Source: JBFMEX01 sp040752215 | GTDB taxonomy: Bacteria; Pseudomonadota; Alphaproteobacteria; Rhizobiales; Hyphomicrobiaceae | Length of the DNA stretch: 16,168 nucleotides | Direction: 5' to 3' | Assembly: GCA_040752215.1 (NCBI GenBank) | Contig: JBFMEX010000050.1 | Location: 1 to 16,168 of the forward strand | Shown here: piece by piece, positions 7,503 through 14,559 of the stretch | Position numbering within the stretch: position 1 is the stretch's first letter | How the letters are laid out: each line of letters begins with the position of its first letter | Position numbers and translations under genes: made by a program | The notes under the pieces: model-generated | What the model saw: only the letters and a program-made list of their open reading frames with translations | Database searches by the model: none | What the model was told of the DNA's origin: nothing

Positions 7503-7670
7503 ATGTACCAGAAGCTGCTCGCCATCTTCTCGATCTCGCTGCTGCTGGCGTTCCTCGGCGTACTCGCCATCTGGGTGCGAGAGATCGACATCAAGATCGT
7601 GCTCGCCATAACCGGCGCGCTGGCGCTCTACGATTTCTGGCTCGAAGCGTTCCGCGGCAACGGAAAGTAG
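7503..7670 (+). CDS. Small two-helix membrane protein of unknown function
   Basis: A 55-residue protein with hydrophobic helices at about residues 5-24 and 30-46, joined by a short charged turn (WVREIDIK), and a short basic tail. It starts 8 bp after the amidase stop with GAGGG at 4-5 bases before the ATG, so it is very likely the last gene of the TRAP-amidase operon. I do not recognise the family. It could be an accessory subunit that steadies the permease or tethers the amidase at the membrane, but that is only inference from position. No transcription terminator with a T-tract follows on this strand. Confidence 0.72.
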   Translation: MYQKLLAIFSISLLLAFLGVLAIWVREIDIKIVLAITGALALYDFWLEAFRGNGK

Positions 7671-7725
7671 TAGCCCTTCCCACGTCGGTCTCATGCCGCC
7701 ATCACTAGGCGCTCGATTGTACGCG

Positions 7726-7755
7726 AAAAAGGCGGCCTCCGCCGGGAAGGCCGCC
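7726..7755 (-). terminator. Rho-independent terminator of the hydroxyacid dehydrogenase gene
   Basis: On the minus strand an 8-bp stem (AGGCCGCC / GGCGGCCT at plus 7748-7755 and 7731-7738), with a 9-base loop, is followed directly by TTTTT (plus 7726-7730). It lies 28 bp past the dehydrogenase stop. On the plus strand there is no comparable T-run, so it serves mainly the minus-strand gene. Confidence 0.85.
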
Positions 7756-7783
7756 CTTGTTCGACGTTCGATCCTTCCCGGTA

Positions 7784-8743
7784 TCAGGTCAGCGCGGACG
7801 GCATCGGCTTGCCGGCAAAAGCGGCATCGACGTTGTCGAGCGCCTCGAAGCCCATCTGGTTGCGGGCCTCGATCGCCGCGCTGCCGAGGTGGGGCAGCAG
7901 AAACGTGTTGGCGAGATCGTAGTAGCCCTCGTTGATCTTCGGCTCGCCGTTGAACACGTCGAGGCCGGCGGCGCCGAGGCGGCCCGACTTCAACGCCGCG
8001 ATCAGGTCGTCGTCGTTGACGAGGTCGCCGCGTGCGGTGTTCACGACGATCGCGCCCATCGGCATCTTCTCGATTGCGCTCTTGTTGAGGAAGTAGCGGG
8101 TTTGCGGAGTCGAAGGCGCGTTGATCGAAAGGAAATCGGACACCGCCAACAGCCCGTCGAGCGTATCGTGGAAGATCGCACCCTTCTCCTTGTCGGGCGC
8201 GGCGCGGGCGATGTCGTGATAGTGGATCTCCATGTCGAATGCGCGCGCACGCTGCGCCAGCGCCTGGCCGATCTTGCCGAAGCCGAAAATGCCGAGACGC
8301 TTGTTGTCGAGGCGGCGACCGACGAGTTGCAGCGGCGCCCAGCCGGGCCAACTGCGGGTGCGGATCATGCGCTCGCCCTCGCCGGCGCGCCGCGCGGCGC
8401 CGAGCAGCAGCAGCATGGCGATCTCGGCGGTGGCAACGGTGACGCCGTGCGGGGCGTTGCCGACCTTGATGCCACGCGCCTTGGCGGCGGCGAGGTCGAT
8501 GTGGTCGAAGCCGATCGAGTAGGTCGACAGGATCTTGATGTGCTCCGGCAGGCGGTCGATCACCGCCTTCGGCATCTTGTCGGTGATGGTGATCATCAGC
8601 GCGTCGGCCTTCTGGACCTTCTCGATGACCTCGTCGGCGGTCATCTGGTGATCGTCATCGTTGAGGATCACGTCGTAGTCGCGGTGCGCGCGCGCCTCGG
8701 CGGCCTCCGGCAGTCGGCGGGTGATGAGCAGCTTCTTCTTCAT
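7784..8743 (-). CDS. D-2-hydroxyacid dehydrogenase (glyoxylate/hydroxypyruvate reductase type)
   Basis: A 319-residue cytoplasmic oxidoreductase of the D-isomer-specific 2-hydroxyacid dehydrogenase family. The nucleotide-binding loop GFGKIG is at residues 154-159, and the catalytic set is complete: R238 in NTARGD, E267 in NGEP and H285 in PHLGSA. STYSIGFDHID matches the family's substrate-loop region. Likely reactions are glyoxylate to glycolate or hydroxypyruvate to D-glycerate. D177 after the second strand (HYHDIAR) would favour NADH over NADPH, but this is inference. The ATG at 8743 is chosen because the family N-terminus (MKKKLLITRRLP) begins there and a GGAAGG-like site lies upstream; a more upstream start would add 25 non-family residues. 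It is convergent with the TRAP-amidase operon and ends in a clear terminator. Confidence 0.92.
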   Translation of the reverse strand: MKKKLLITRRLPEAAEARAHRDYDVILNDDDHQMTADEVIEKVQKADALMITITDKMPKAVIDRLPEHIKILSTYSIGFDHIDLAAAKARGIKVGNAPHGVTVATAEIAMLLLLGAARRAGEGERMIRTRSWPGWAPLQLVGRRLDNKRLGIFGFGKIGQALAQRARAFDMEIHYHDIARAAPDKEKGAIFHDTLDGLLAVSDFLSINAPSTPQTRYFLNKSAIEKMPMGAIVVNTARGDLVNDDDLIAALKSGRLGAAGLDVFNGEPKINEGYYDLANTFLLPHLGSAAIEARNQMGFEALDNVDAAFAGKPMPSALT

Positions 8744-8919
8744 CCTTGGGTTTCCTTCCCGTTTCTGATCGTCGAGAATGCTCGGCCCGCTTGTGCCGCA
8801 ACCGGTGGCGGCTGACAAGGGCTCGCCAACGGGGCACGCCCCGGAACGCTTTGTTTACCCTGCGTTGCCATACTTTCCAGGCTTTCCGCCGCTTGCGCCC
8901 CGACCCCCGAGCCCATCCC

Positions 8920-9279
8920 ATGAGGATCGTCGCCATTGTTCTCGCGCTGCTCGCAGCTGCGAAGATCTGGACCCAGGAGGCGCTCTACCGGCAGTCGACG
9001 GCGGACGCACTGATCGCCGCCTACCGCGACCGCGCTATCGAGGCATGCGAGCGGACCTCGGCACGAGCGCAGCGCGGCGGCAAGCCGCAGCGTCCCACTT
9101 TTGCCAAGCCGAGCGGAATCGAGCTGGTGATCGGCAAGAGCAGTGTGCCGGTCAACGTGTGGGACGTCGATAACGTGCTGTGGTCGATGCGGTTCAAGTA
9201 TCCCTATCTCATCGTCGCCGGGAGCGACGGAGGGCGCTGCTCCTACGACATCACGCTCGCCCAGGCCGAGATCGTCTGA
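8920..9279 (+). CDS. Small secreted or membrane-anchored protein of unknown function
   Basis: A 119-residue protein whose first 17 residues are hydrophobic after an N-terminal Met-Arg, giving a signal peptide or uncleaved anchor. The rest is soluble: a basic stretch at 46-64, then short beta-like segments (IELVIGK, YPYLIVAG). Two cysteines outside the anchor, C43 and C107, could form one disulphide in the periplasm. I do not recognise the family. The ATG at 8920 is the first that puts the hydrophobic segment at the N-terminus; no convincing ribosome binding site precedes it, so the start is uncertain. It is divergent from the dehydrogenase (176-bp gap) and its stop is only 6 bp from the stop of the convergent methyltransferase. 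Confidence 0.6.
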   Translation: MRIVAIVLALLAAAKIWTQEALYRQSTADALIAAYRDRAIEACERTSARAQRGGKPQRPTFAKPSGIELVIGKSSVPVNVWDVDNVLWSMRFKYPYLIVAGSDGGRCSYDITLAQAEIV

Positions 9280-9285
9280 GGCGTC

Positions 9286-9969
9286 TCAGCGGCGGATGCC
9301 GGCGAGTGCGATCTGGGTCATGAACAGGTGGTCGAAGCGACCGCCCGTCAGCCTCGACAGCAGCTCGGTGCGCGGCGCGAACGGCGTCACCGGCCGCATC
9401 TCGACGACGCGAAAGCCGGCGGACTCGAACATTTCGAGGAAGGTCGCCGGCGTGAACCAGCGCATATGGGTCCGGTCGAACACGCCCCGGTCGGCGAGCG
9501 GAAAGCGTCCTGAAGCCAGCTCGCGCAGCACCCGCCAGTGCGAGACGTTGGGCGAGCTCGCCAGCACGAGGCCGCCGGGACGCACGAGGCGCGCGAGCGC
9601 GTCGAGCGTCCGCCACGGCTCGATCAGGTGCTCGAGCACCTCGGACAGGATCAGCGCGTCGAAGGAGGCGGGCTGCCAGTGGAGATCGATCTTCTCCACG
9701 TCACCGACCACGACCTCACTCAACACCTCGCGAGCGCGCATCGCCGCCGCCTCCATCAGCTCGATGCCGGCATAGCGACCGCAGCGCCCGCGAGAGAGCG
9801 CGAGGTGACCGGTGGCACCGGTGCCGCATCCGACCTCGAGCACGGCGGCCGTGGGATCGACGGGAAGGCGGTAGACGAAGTCGGCCCGCGCATTGGCGAA
9901 GTAACCCGGACTCTTGGCGGCGTAGGCGTCGGTCAATGCTCCACTCGGAGCGAGGGCACGGATCGTCAC
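9286..9969 (-). CDS. Class I SAM-dependent methyltransferase
   Basis: A 227-residue methyltransferase with a Rossmann fold: motif I VLEVGCGTG (43-51), an acidic residue at the end of strand two (GIELME), FDALILSEVLEHL (103-115) as motif II, and VRPGGLVLASSPNVSHW. It resembles the Methyltransf_11/23 type often found beside cell-surface polysaccharide genes, so O-methylation of a sugar or lipid carrier is plausible; the substrate is not readable. I prefer the GTG start at 9969 because GGAAGG lies 8 bases upstream, whereas the longer TTG start at 10002 has no ribosome binding site. It is divergent from the EPS operon and may share its upstream control region. Confidence 0.82.
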   Translation of the reverse strand: MTIRALAPSGALTDAYAAKSPGYFANARADFVYRLPVDPTAAVLEVGCGTGATGHLALSRGRCGRYAGIELMEAAAMRAREVLSEVVVGDVEKIDLHWQPASFDALILSEVLEHLIEPWRTLDALARLVRPGGLVLASSPNVSHWRVLRELASGRFPLADRGVFDRTHMRWFTPATFLEMFESAGFRVVEMRPVTPFAPRTELLSRLTGGRFDHLFMTQIALAGIRR

Positions 9970-10050
9970 GGTGAAAGCCTTCCACGCAATGCACTCGCCC
10001 AACCTAATACACCACCGATAAACGTCGAGCTAACACACGCTACTTCATAC

Positions 10051-10091
10051 AAATTTCAGAAAAGGCCATTTTCCGGCTTAAACCGAAATTT
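10051..10091. promoter_or_regulatory. AT-rich interrupted dyad upstream of the EPS operon
   Basis: AAATTTC (10051-10057) and GAAATTT (10085-10091) form the outer arms of an imperfect 41-bp inverted repeat. The inner arm, AGGCC (10063-10067) against GGCTT (10075-10079), also pairs, with one G-U pair. It sits in the only clearly AT-richer stretch here, between the divergent methyltransferase and EPS genes. An operator or a leader RNA structure is possible. I could not find a convincing -35/-10 pair on either strand. Confidence 0.4.
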
Positions 10092-10184
10092 AGCGCGTTT
10101 GGCGTTTGCTGTGCTTTGGTCGGGGACTTGGCATGCCGAATTCCCGGCCGGCGTCAGTGTGAACAACAAGTGAAAATCGAGCCA

Positions 10185-10784
10185 ATGGTCCCGCGTTTCG
10201 CGCTCGAAACCAAGTCGCATGCCCTCCTTGCCGCGCTGCTCGCAGCCGCAGCGCTGAGCGCGTGCGCCGACGGCGCGGCGCCGCCACCGCCCAATTTCGT
10301 CACGCTCGATGCCGCCGGCGTTGCCGAGCGGACCTATCGCCTCGGCGCCGGCGACAAGCTGAAGGTCACCGTCTTCGGCGAGGAAAATCTGTCCGGACAA
10401 TTCGAGGTCAATGCGCTCGGCCAGGTGCCGCTGCCGCTCGCTGGCGAGGTGCCTGCAAAGGGGCTGACGCTCAATCAGTTCCGCGACGCGGTCGCAGGGC
10501 GCCTCGCCAATGGCTACCTGAAAAATCCGAAGGTCTCGGTCGAGGTGCTGAACTTCCGACCCATCTATGTGCATGGCGAGGTCAAGAATGGCGGCGAGTT
10601 CGCCTTCAAGACCGGCCTCAAGCTGCGCGACGCGATCGCCATGGCCGGCGGCTACACGTACCGCGCCAATCAAGGCTACGTCCTCGTCAGTCGCGAAGGC
10701 GAGCAGGAGGTCAAGGTGCCGATGCCAAGCAGCAGCCCGGTGCTGCCCGGCGACAACGTGCGAATTCCCGAGCGCTTCTTCTGA
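10185..10784 (+). CDS. Short Wza-like polysaccharide export lipoprotein (OPX family)
   Basis: About 199 residues. The N-terminus is a lipoprotein signal with lipobox LSAC (lipidated Cys near residue 27). A Poly_export domain follows (YRLGAGDKLKVTVFGEE...), then one SLBB-like domain (VYVHGEVKNGGEF-like, RDAIAMAGGYTYRA). The protein stops right after the SLBB region (GDNVRIPERFF), without the C-terminal amphipathic helix with which E. coli Wza crosses the outer membrane. It should carry polymer through the periplasm and need a separate pore, probably the barrel encoded next. Start choice is uncertain: ATG 10185 gives the best signal peptide, GTG 10170 is an in-frame alternative, and neither has a strong ribosome binding site. 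First gene of the EPS operon. Confidence 0.87.
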   Translation: MVPRFALETKSHALLAALLAAAALSACADGAAPPPPNFVTLDAAGVAERTYRLGAGDKLKVTVFGEENLSGQFEVNALGQVPLPLAGEVPAKGLTLNQFRDAVAGRLANGYLKNPKVSVEVLNFRPIYVHGEVKNGGEFAFKTGLKLRDAIAMAGGYTYRANQGYVLVSREGEQEVKVPMPSSSPVLPGDNVRIPERFF

Positions 10785-10820
10785 TTGACCGAGCCCGAAG
10801 ACAAGAGGCCGACGAGCCCC

Positions 10821-12176
10821 ATGCAGAGCGTGCCGACATCGCTGCAAAGCTGCGCCAAGAGCGCAGGCGCGGCCGTCGTGTGCGCCTCCGCCGCAGCGAC
10901 GCTGATGGCGCTGCCGGACTCGGCGCAGGCGCTCGACCTCGACAACGAGGGCGGCCTCGTCACCGAAACCGTAGCCAGCCGCGAGCGGCTCAAGGACTAC
11001 GACAACATCAAGAAGTACGGCGCCGAGCGGGTCTCCGATCGCGACCGCAACTTCGCCCAGCCCGACGGCATCCGCGCCGGCAACTACGTCATCCTGCCGT
11101 CGCTGGACGAGACGCTGATCTACGACGACAACATCTTCCGCTCCGACGCCAATCGCGTGTCTGACTTCCGCAACGAGCTGACGCCCGAGGTGCACTTCCA
11201 GTCGCACCTGCCGCGCCACCTGCTCGATTTCTCGCTCGCCGGCAGGATCGTCAGCTACGTCGAGAACTCCGACCAGGATTATGCCAACCTGCGGGCGAAC
11301 CTGCAGAGCGCGCTGCACTTCGACCACGCGCACACTCTGTCGCTCTCGGCGCTGTCGGCGATCGAGCACGAGGAGCGCGGCGAGCTGCTGACGCCGCTGA
11401 CGGCGGCGGAGCCGGTCGAGCTCTACCACAACCGTGCCGCGCTCGGCCTGACGCGCGACGTTGGCCGGCTGTACGGCACGATCTCCGGCAGCTTCGAGCG
11501 GTGGGACTATACCGACACCAAGTCGATCAGCGGCACCATGCTCGACCTCGACGCGCGCGACACCGACCAGTGGGTCGCCCAGATCAAGCTCGGCTACCGC
11601 ATCTCGCCCGGATACGAGCTCATCGCGAAAGTCCGCGGCCTCAGGGAGCTCAATAGAGGCGACGAGGACTTCGACCGCGACGCGGTCGGCTACGAGGCAT
11701 TGGCCGGCGTCGCGTTCGAGACCAATCCGCTGCTGCGCTGGCGGCTGCTCGGCGGCTACGGCGTGCGCGACTTCGACCAGCCCAACCTCGACACCGTTGC
11801 CTCCGCGCTGATCGAGGGGCGGATGCAGTGGCTTCCGACGCAGACGGTCACCGTCTATGCCGACCTCTCGCACGAGATCGTCAGTGCGAATGGCCCCGAG
11901 GACAACGGGAGGCTGGAGACGGCGCTCAGAGGCAAGGTCGAGTACGAGCTCTACCACAACCTGCTGCTGACCGCCGATCTCGAGATCAAGGAGGCCGACT
12001 TCATCGGCTCCGAGCGCCGCGACCGCGAGTACTCGGGCCGCATCGGCCTCGACTACTTCCCGAACAAGAACCTGGTGCTTTCGATCGGCTACGAGCATGC
12101 GATCCGCGATTCGACCGAGGACGTGCTCGACATGACCCGCAACCGGATCATGGTCGGGGCGAAGCTCCGCTACTAG
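10821..12176 (+). CDS. Outer-membrane beta-barrel protein of the EPS operon (BBP2-like)
   Basis: A 451-residue protein with a Sec signal peptide ending at about AQA (residue 33), then a short linker and a long run of alternating polar and hydrophobic strands ending in an aromatic residue (KLRY), as in outer-membrane barrels. The pattern (LDETLIYDDNIFRSDAN, repeated strands with acidic turns, FPNKNLVLSIGYEHAIRDS) fits the BBP2/VpsM-like putative porins seen in EPS clusters. Its likely role is the outer-membrane channel for the polymer, paired with the preceding short export lipoprotein. The ATG at 10821 is preferred because the signal peptide starts there; an in-frame TTG at 10785 abuts the previous stop but lacks a binding site and would lengthen the signal. 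It ends 17 bp before the Wzc-like gene. Confidence 0.85.
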   Translation: MQSVPTSLQSCAKSAGAAVVCASAAATLMALPDSAQALDLDNEGGLVTETVASRERLKDYDNIKKYGAERVSDRDRNFAQPDGIRAGNYVILPSLDETLIYDDNIFRSDANRVSDFRNELTPEVHFQSHLPRHLLDFSLAGRIVSYVENSDQDYANLRANLQSALHFDHAHTLSLSALSAIEHEERGELLTPLTAAEPVELYHNRAALGLTRDVGRLYGTISGSFERWDYTDTKSISGTMLDLDARDTDQWVAQIKLGYRISPGYELIAKVRGLRELNRGDEDFDRDAVGYEALAGVAFETNPLLRWRLLGGYGVRDFDQPNLDTVASALIEGRMQWLPTQTVTVYADLSHEIVSANGPEDNGRLETALRGKVEYELYHNLLLTADLEIKEADFIGSERRDREYSGRIGLDYFPNKNLVLSIGYEHAIRDSTEDVLDMTRNRIMVGAKLRY

Positions 12177-12193
12177 GCAGAAACGTAGGCGCG

Positions 12194-14455
12194 ATGGATA
12201 CGACGCAGGACAACGAGGGAGGCGGCCAGGGCACGTTCAGCCTGGAACGGGCTCTCTTTGCCGTCCGTCGTCGCTGGCGCCTCGTCGCGGCGCTGGCCGC
12301 GGCCGCGCTCGTCGTCTCGATCGGAGTCGCGTTGACGCTGCCGACGCGCTACGACGCATCGTCGGTAGTTCAGATCGATCCGCGCAAGAAGTCGATCTCC
12401 AACCTCCAGGGCGTGATCTCCGACCTCGGCCCGGACGCGGCGACGGTGGAGAGCGAGGTCGAGATCATCCGCTCGCGCGCCATCACGCTCAAGGTCATCG
12501 ACCTGCTCGGCCTCAGAAACGATCCCGAGTTCTCCAAGCCGTCGCGCTGGTCGCAGCTCATGGGGCTGATCGGTCTCGGCACCGAGCCCGGCGACAATCC
12601 GGTACAGGAAGAGCCGGCACCGAATGCCAATGGCGATCCGATCACCTCGCTGCTCGGACCGGAACGGCCCGGCCAGAGCCGGCCGGAGCGTGACGAGGTC
12701 GCGGTCGCCTTCGCCGAGCGCCTGCGCGTGGTGCGCGTCCGCACCACGCTGCTGATCGACATCCGCTTCTCGGCCAGTGACGCGGTCAAGGCGGCGCGGA
12801 TCGCCAACACCATCGCCGAGGTGTACGTGCGCGAGCAGCTCGTCGCCAAGCAGCAGGCGGCGGGGCAGGCGACAGGAATGCTCGAGGGCAAACTCGAAGA
12901 GATGCGCCGCAAGGTCGCGGAGGCCGAACAGGCAGTGGAGCAGTTCAAGGCCGAGCACAACATCTTCGATTCCGAGGGCCAGATCCTCGGCGAGAAGCAG
13001 CTCGCCCGGCTGATGGAGCAGACCGTCGTCGCTCGCAACACGACGGCCGAGGCCAAGGCGAAGTACGAGCAGATCGCCCGGCTGCGCCGCGAGGGCGGCA
13101 ATCCGGCTGCGATCGCCGACGTGTTGCAGAGCCACACGGTACGCCTGCTCAAGGAGCAGCTCGCCAAGGCCACCCGCGCCGAGGCCGAGCTCGCCACCCG
13201 CTATGGGCCCCGACATCCGCAGATGCAGAAAGTCCGCGCCGAGGTCGCCGACGCGCAGGCGCAGGTCGATGCCGAGATCGAGCGCACGATCGCCAATCTC
13301 AAGAACGAGTACGAGGTCGCGAGCGATCGCGAGCGGCAGATGGCACACAGCCTCGGCCAGCTCAAGGCGCAACAGGTCCTCTCCAAGGAGGCCAGCGTGA
13401 GCCTCAAGGAGCTCGAGCGCGAAGCCTCCTCCTCCAAGCAGCTGTTCGAGGCCCTGCTCACCCGCTACAAGCAGACCTCCGAGACGCAGAGCCTGCAGTT
13501 GCCCGACGCGCGCATCGTCGAGCAGGCGGATGCACCGCTGTTCCCCGCGGCGCCGAAGCGCAAGCAGATCGTTGCCATCGGCACCTTCGGCGGCCTCCTC
13601 GCGGGGCTGCTGCTGGCATTGGCGCTCGAGTTCCTCACCAGCGGCATCGCGCGGCCCGAGGACGTCGAGCGCTCGTTCGAGCTGGCCCATCTCTCCTCGC
13701 TGCCGATGATGACGGCGGTCGGCGAGCCGCCGGTCGACCCCGCGAAGGCGGTCCGGCTGGTCGTCGCCGAGCCGCAGAGCCGGTTCGCCGATGCAATCCG
13801 CAGCGCCCGGCGGGAGATCGATCTGCGCCGTGCCGATGGCGCTCCGCGCTCGATCCTGATTGCCGCCAGCCTGCCGAACGAAGGAGCGAGCGTGATCGCC
13901 TCCAACCTCGCGCATCACTATGCTCTCACCGGCAGCCGCGTGCTGCTGATCGACGCGGACTTGCGTCGTCGTGCACTGTCGCGCCAGTTCTCGATGGGAC
14001 GGCGGGCCGGCCTCGCCGACGTCCTCGGTGGTCGCATCGGGCTCGATGCGGTCGTGCTGCGCGACGGACGGACCGGCCTCAATCTGATGCCCGCCTCGAG
14101 CGGGGCGACGCAGGGCCGCTCGCCACCGGAGCTTCTCGCCTCGCCGGCGATGGGCCATTTGCTCGCGACGCTCAAGACCGGCTTCGACACGATCATCATC
14201 GACGCGCCGCCGCTGCTGCCTGTGATAGACGGCCGGTTCCTTGCCGATCACGTCGACCAGATCCTGTTCGTCACCACCTGGCGCCGCACACCGAGGCAGC
14301 TCGCCAAGCGAGCCCTCAACTCTCTCGCGTTCAACGAGCGCAAGCTGCTCGGCGCCGTCGTCAACCAGGTCGATCCGGACGTGCTGGACGAGATCGAGGG
14401 CATCTCGGCAGGCGCCTTCGATATGGATCCTCAGTCCATACAGCGGGTCGCGTGA
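12194..14455 (+). CDS. Wzc/ExoP-like chain-length regulator with degenerate kinase domain
   Basis: A 753-residue inner-membrane polysaccharide co-polymerase. N-terminal Wzz domain with a first helix at about residues 29-48, a long periplasmic coiled-coil region (about 235-440), a second helix at about 459-480 preceded by PLFPAAPKRK, and a C-terminal BY-kinase-like domain (about 530-735). The kinase part keeps Walker A' (LLIDADL, D587 and D589) and Walker B (TIIIDAPP, D670), but Walker A reads LPNEGASV, with Ala565 (GCG at 13886-13888) in place of the invariant lysine. The C-terminus has no tyrosine cluster; it ends GAFDMDPQSIQRVA. It probably controls polymer length and export as a structural partner without autophosphorylation. 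The segment at about 125-165 is a low-complexity Pro/Asn/Glu-rich insert in the Wzz domain. No strong ribosome binding site is visible. Confidence 0.9.
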   Translation: MDTTQDNEGGGQGTFSLERALFAVRRRWRLVAALAAAALVVSIGVALTLPTRYDASSVVQIDPRKKSISNLQGVISDLGPDAATVESEVEIIRSRAITLKVIDLLGLRNDPEFSKPSRWSQLMGLIGLGTEPGDNPVQEEPAPNANGDPITSLLGPERPGQSRPERDEVAVAFAERLRVVRVRTTLLIDIRFSASDAVKAARIANTIAEVYVREQLVAKQQAAGQATGMLEGKLEEMRRKVAEAEQAVEQFKAEHNIFDSEGQILGEKQLARLMEQTVVARNTTAEAKAKYEQIARLRREGGNPAAIADVLQSHTVRLLKEQLAKATRAEAELATRYGPRHPQMQKVRAEVADAQAQVDAEIERTIANLKNEYEVASDRERQMAHSLGQLKAQQVLSKEASVSLKELEREASSSKQLFEALLTRYKQTSETQSLQLPDARIVEQADAPLFPAAPKRKQIVAIGTFGGLLAGLLLALALEFLTSGIARPEDVERSFELAHLSSLPMMTAVGEPPVDPAKAVRLVVAEPQSRFADAIRSARREIDLRRADGAPRSILIAASLPNEGASVIASNLAHHYALTGSRVLLIDADLRRRALSRQFSMGRRAGLADVLGGRIGLDAVVLRDGRTGLNLMPASSGATQGRSPPELLASPAMGHLLATLKTGFDTIIIDAPPLLPVIDGRFLADHVDQILFVTTWRRTPRQLAKRALNSLAFNERKLLGAVVNQVDPDVLDEIEGISAGAFDMDPQSIQRVA

Positions 14456-14466
14456 GGAGCACCACG

Positions 14467-14556
14467 ATGCCAATCGACCTTACAATGATCAGGCTCGAGC
14501 CAACCCGTGACCATCGATCGGGCCGGACCAACACCGGCGCCGCCATCAAGAGGTAA
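14467..14556 (+). CDS. Possible 29-residue leader ORF between Wzc-like and glycosyltransferase genes
   Basis: A short frame beginning MPIDLTMIRLEPTRDHR and ending in a basic AAIKR, read from an ATG with an excellent binding site (GAGGAG, 7 bases upstream) that directly follows the Wzc-like stop. Its TAA stop (14554-14556) sits inside the binding site AAGAGGTAAGCC of the next gene (start 14560), as expected for translational coupling. It has no recognisable domain. It could be a coupling leader, a real small protein, or the binding site may be a relic; only conservation or ribosome data would tell. Confidence 0.4.
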   Translation: MPIDLTMIRLEPTRDHRSGRTNTGAAIKR

Positions 14557-14559
14557 GCC

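Noticed and set aside
9276..9289. 5-bp hairpin CTGAG-GCGT-CTCAG across the two convergent stop codons
   Set aside because: It is short, lacks T-tracts on either side and is largely dictated by the two stop codons, so a shared terminator is not supported.
10056..12098. A 680-codon open frame on the minus strand opposite the export lipoprotein and barrel genes
   Set aside because: Same reason: antisense shadow with repetitive acidic and Arg/Val-rich composition, crossing two well-supported plus-strand genes and the divergent control region.
12173..14473. A 766-codon open frame on the minus strand opposite the Wzc-like gene
   Set aside because: It mirrors the codon bias of the plus-strand gene in GC-rich DNA, has a low-complexity Arg/Gly/Glu/Asp-rich composition, and shows no domain; the plus-strand gene is clear.
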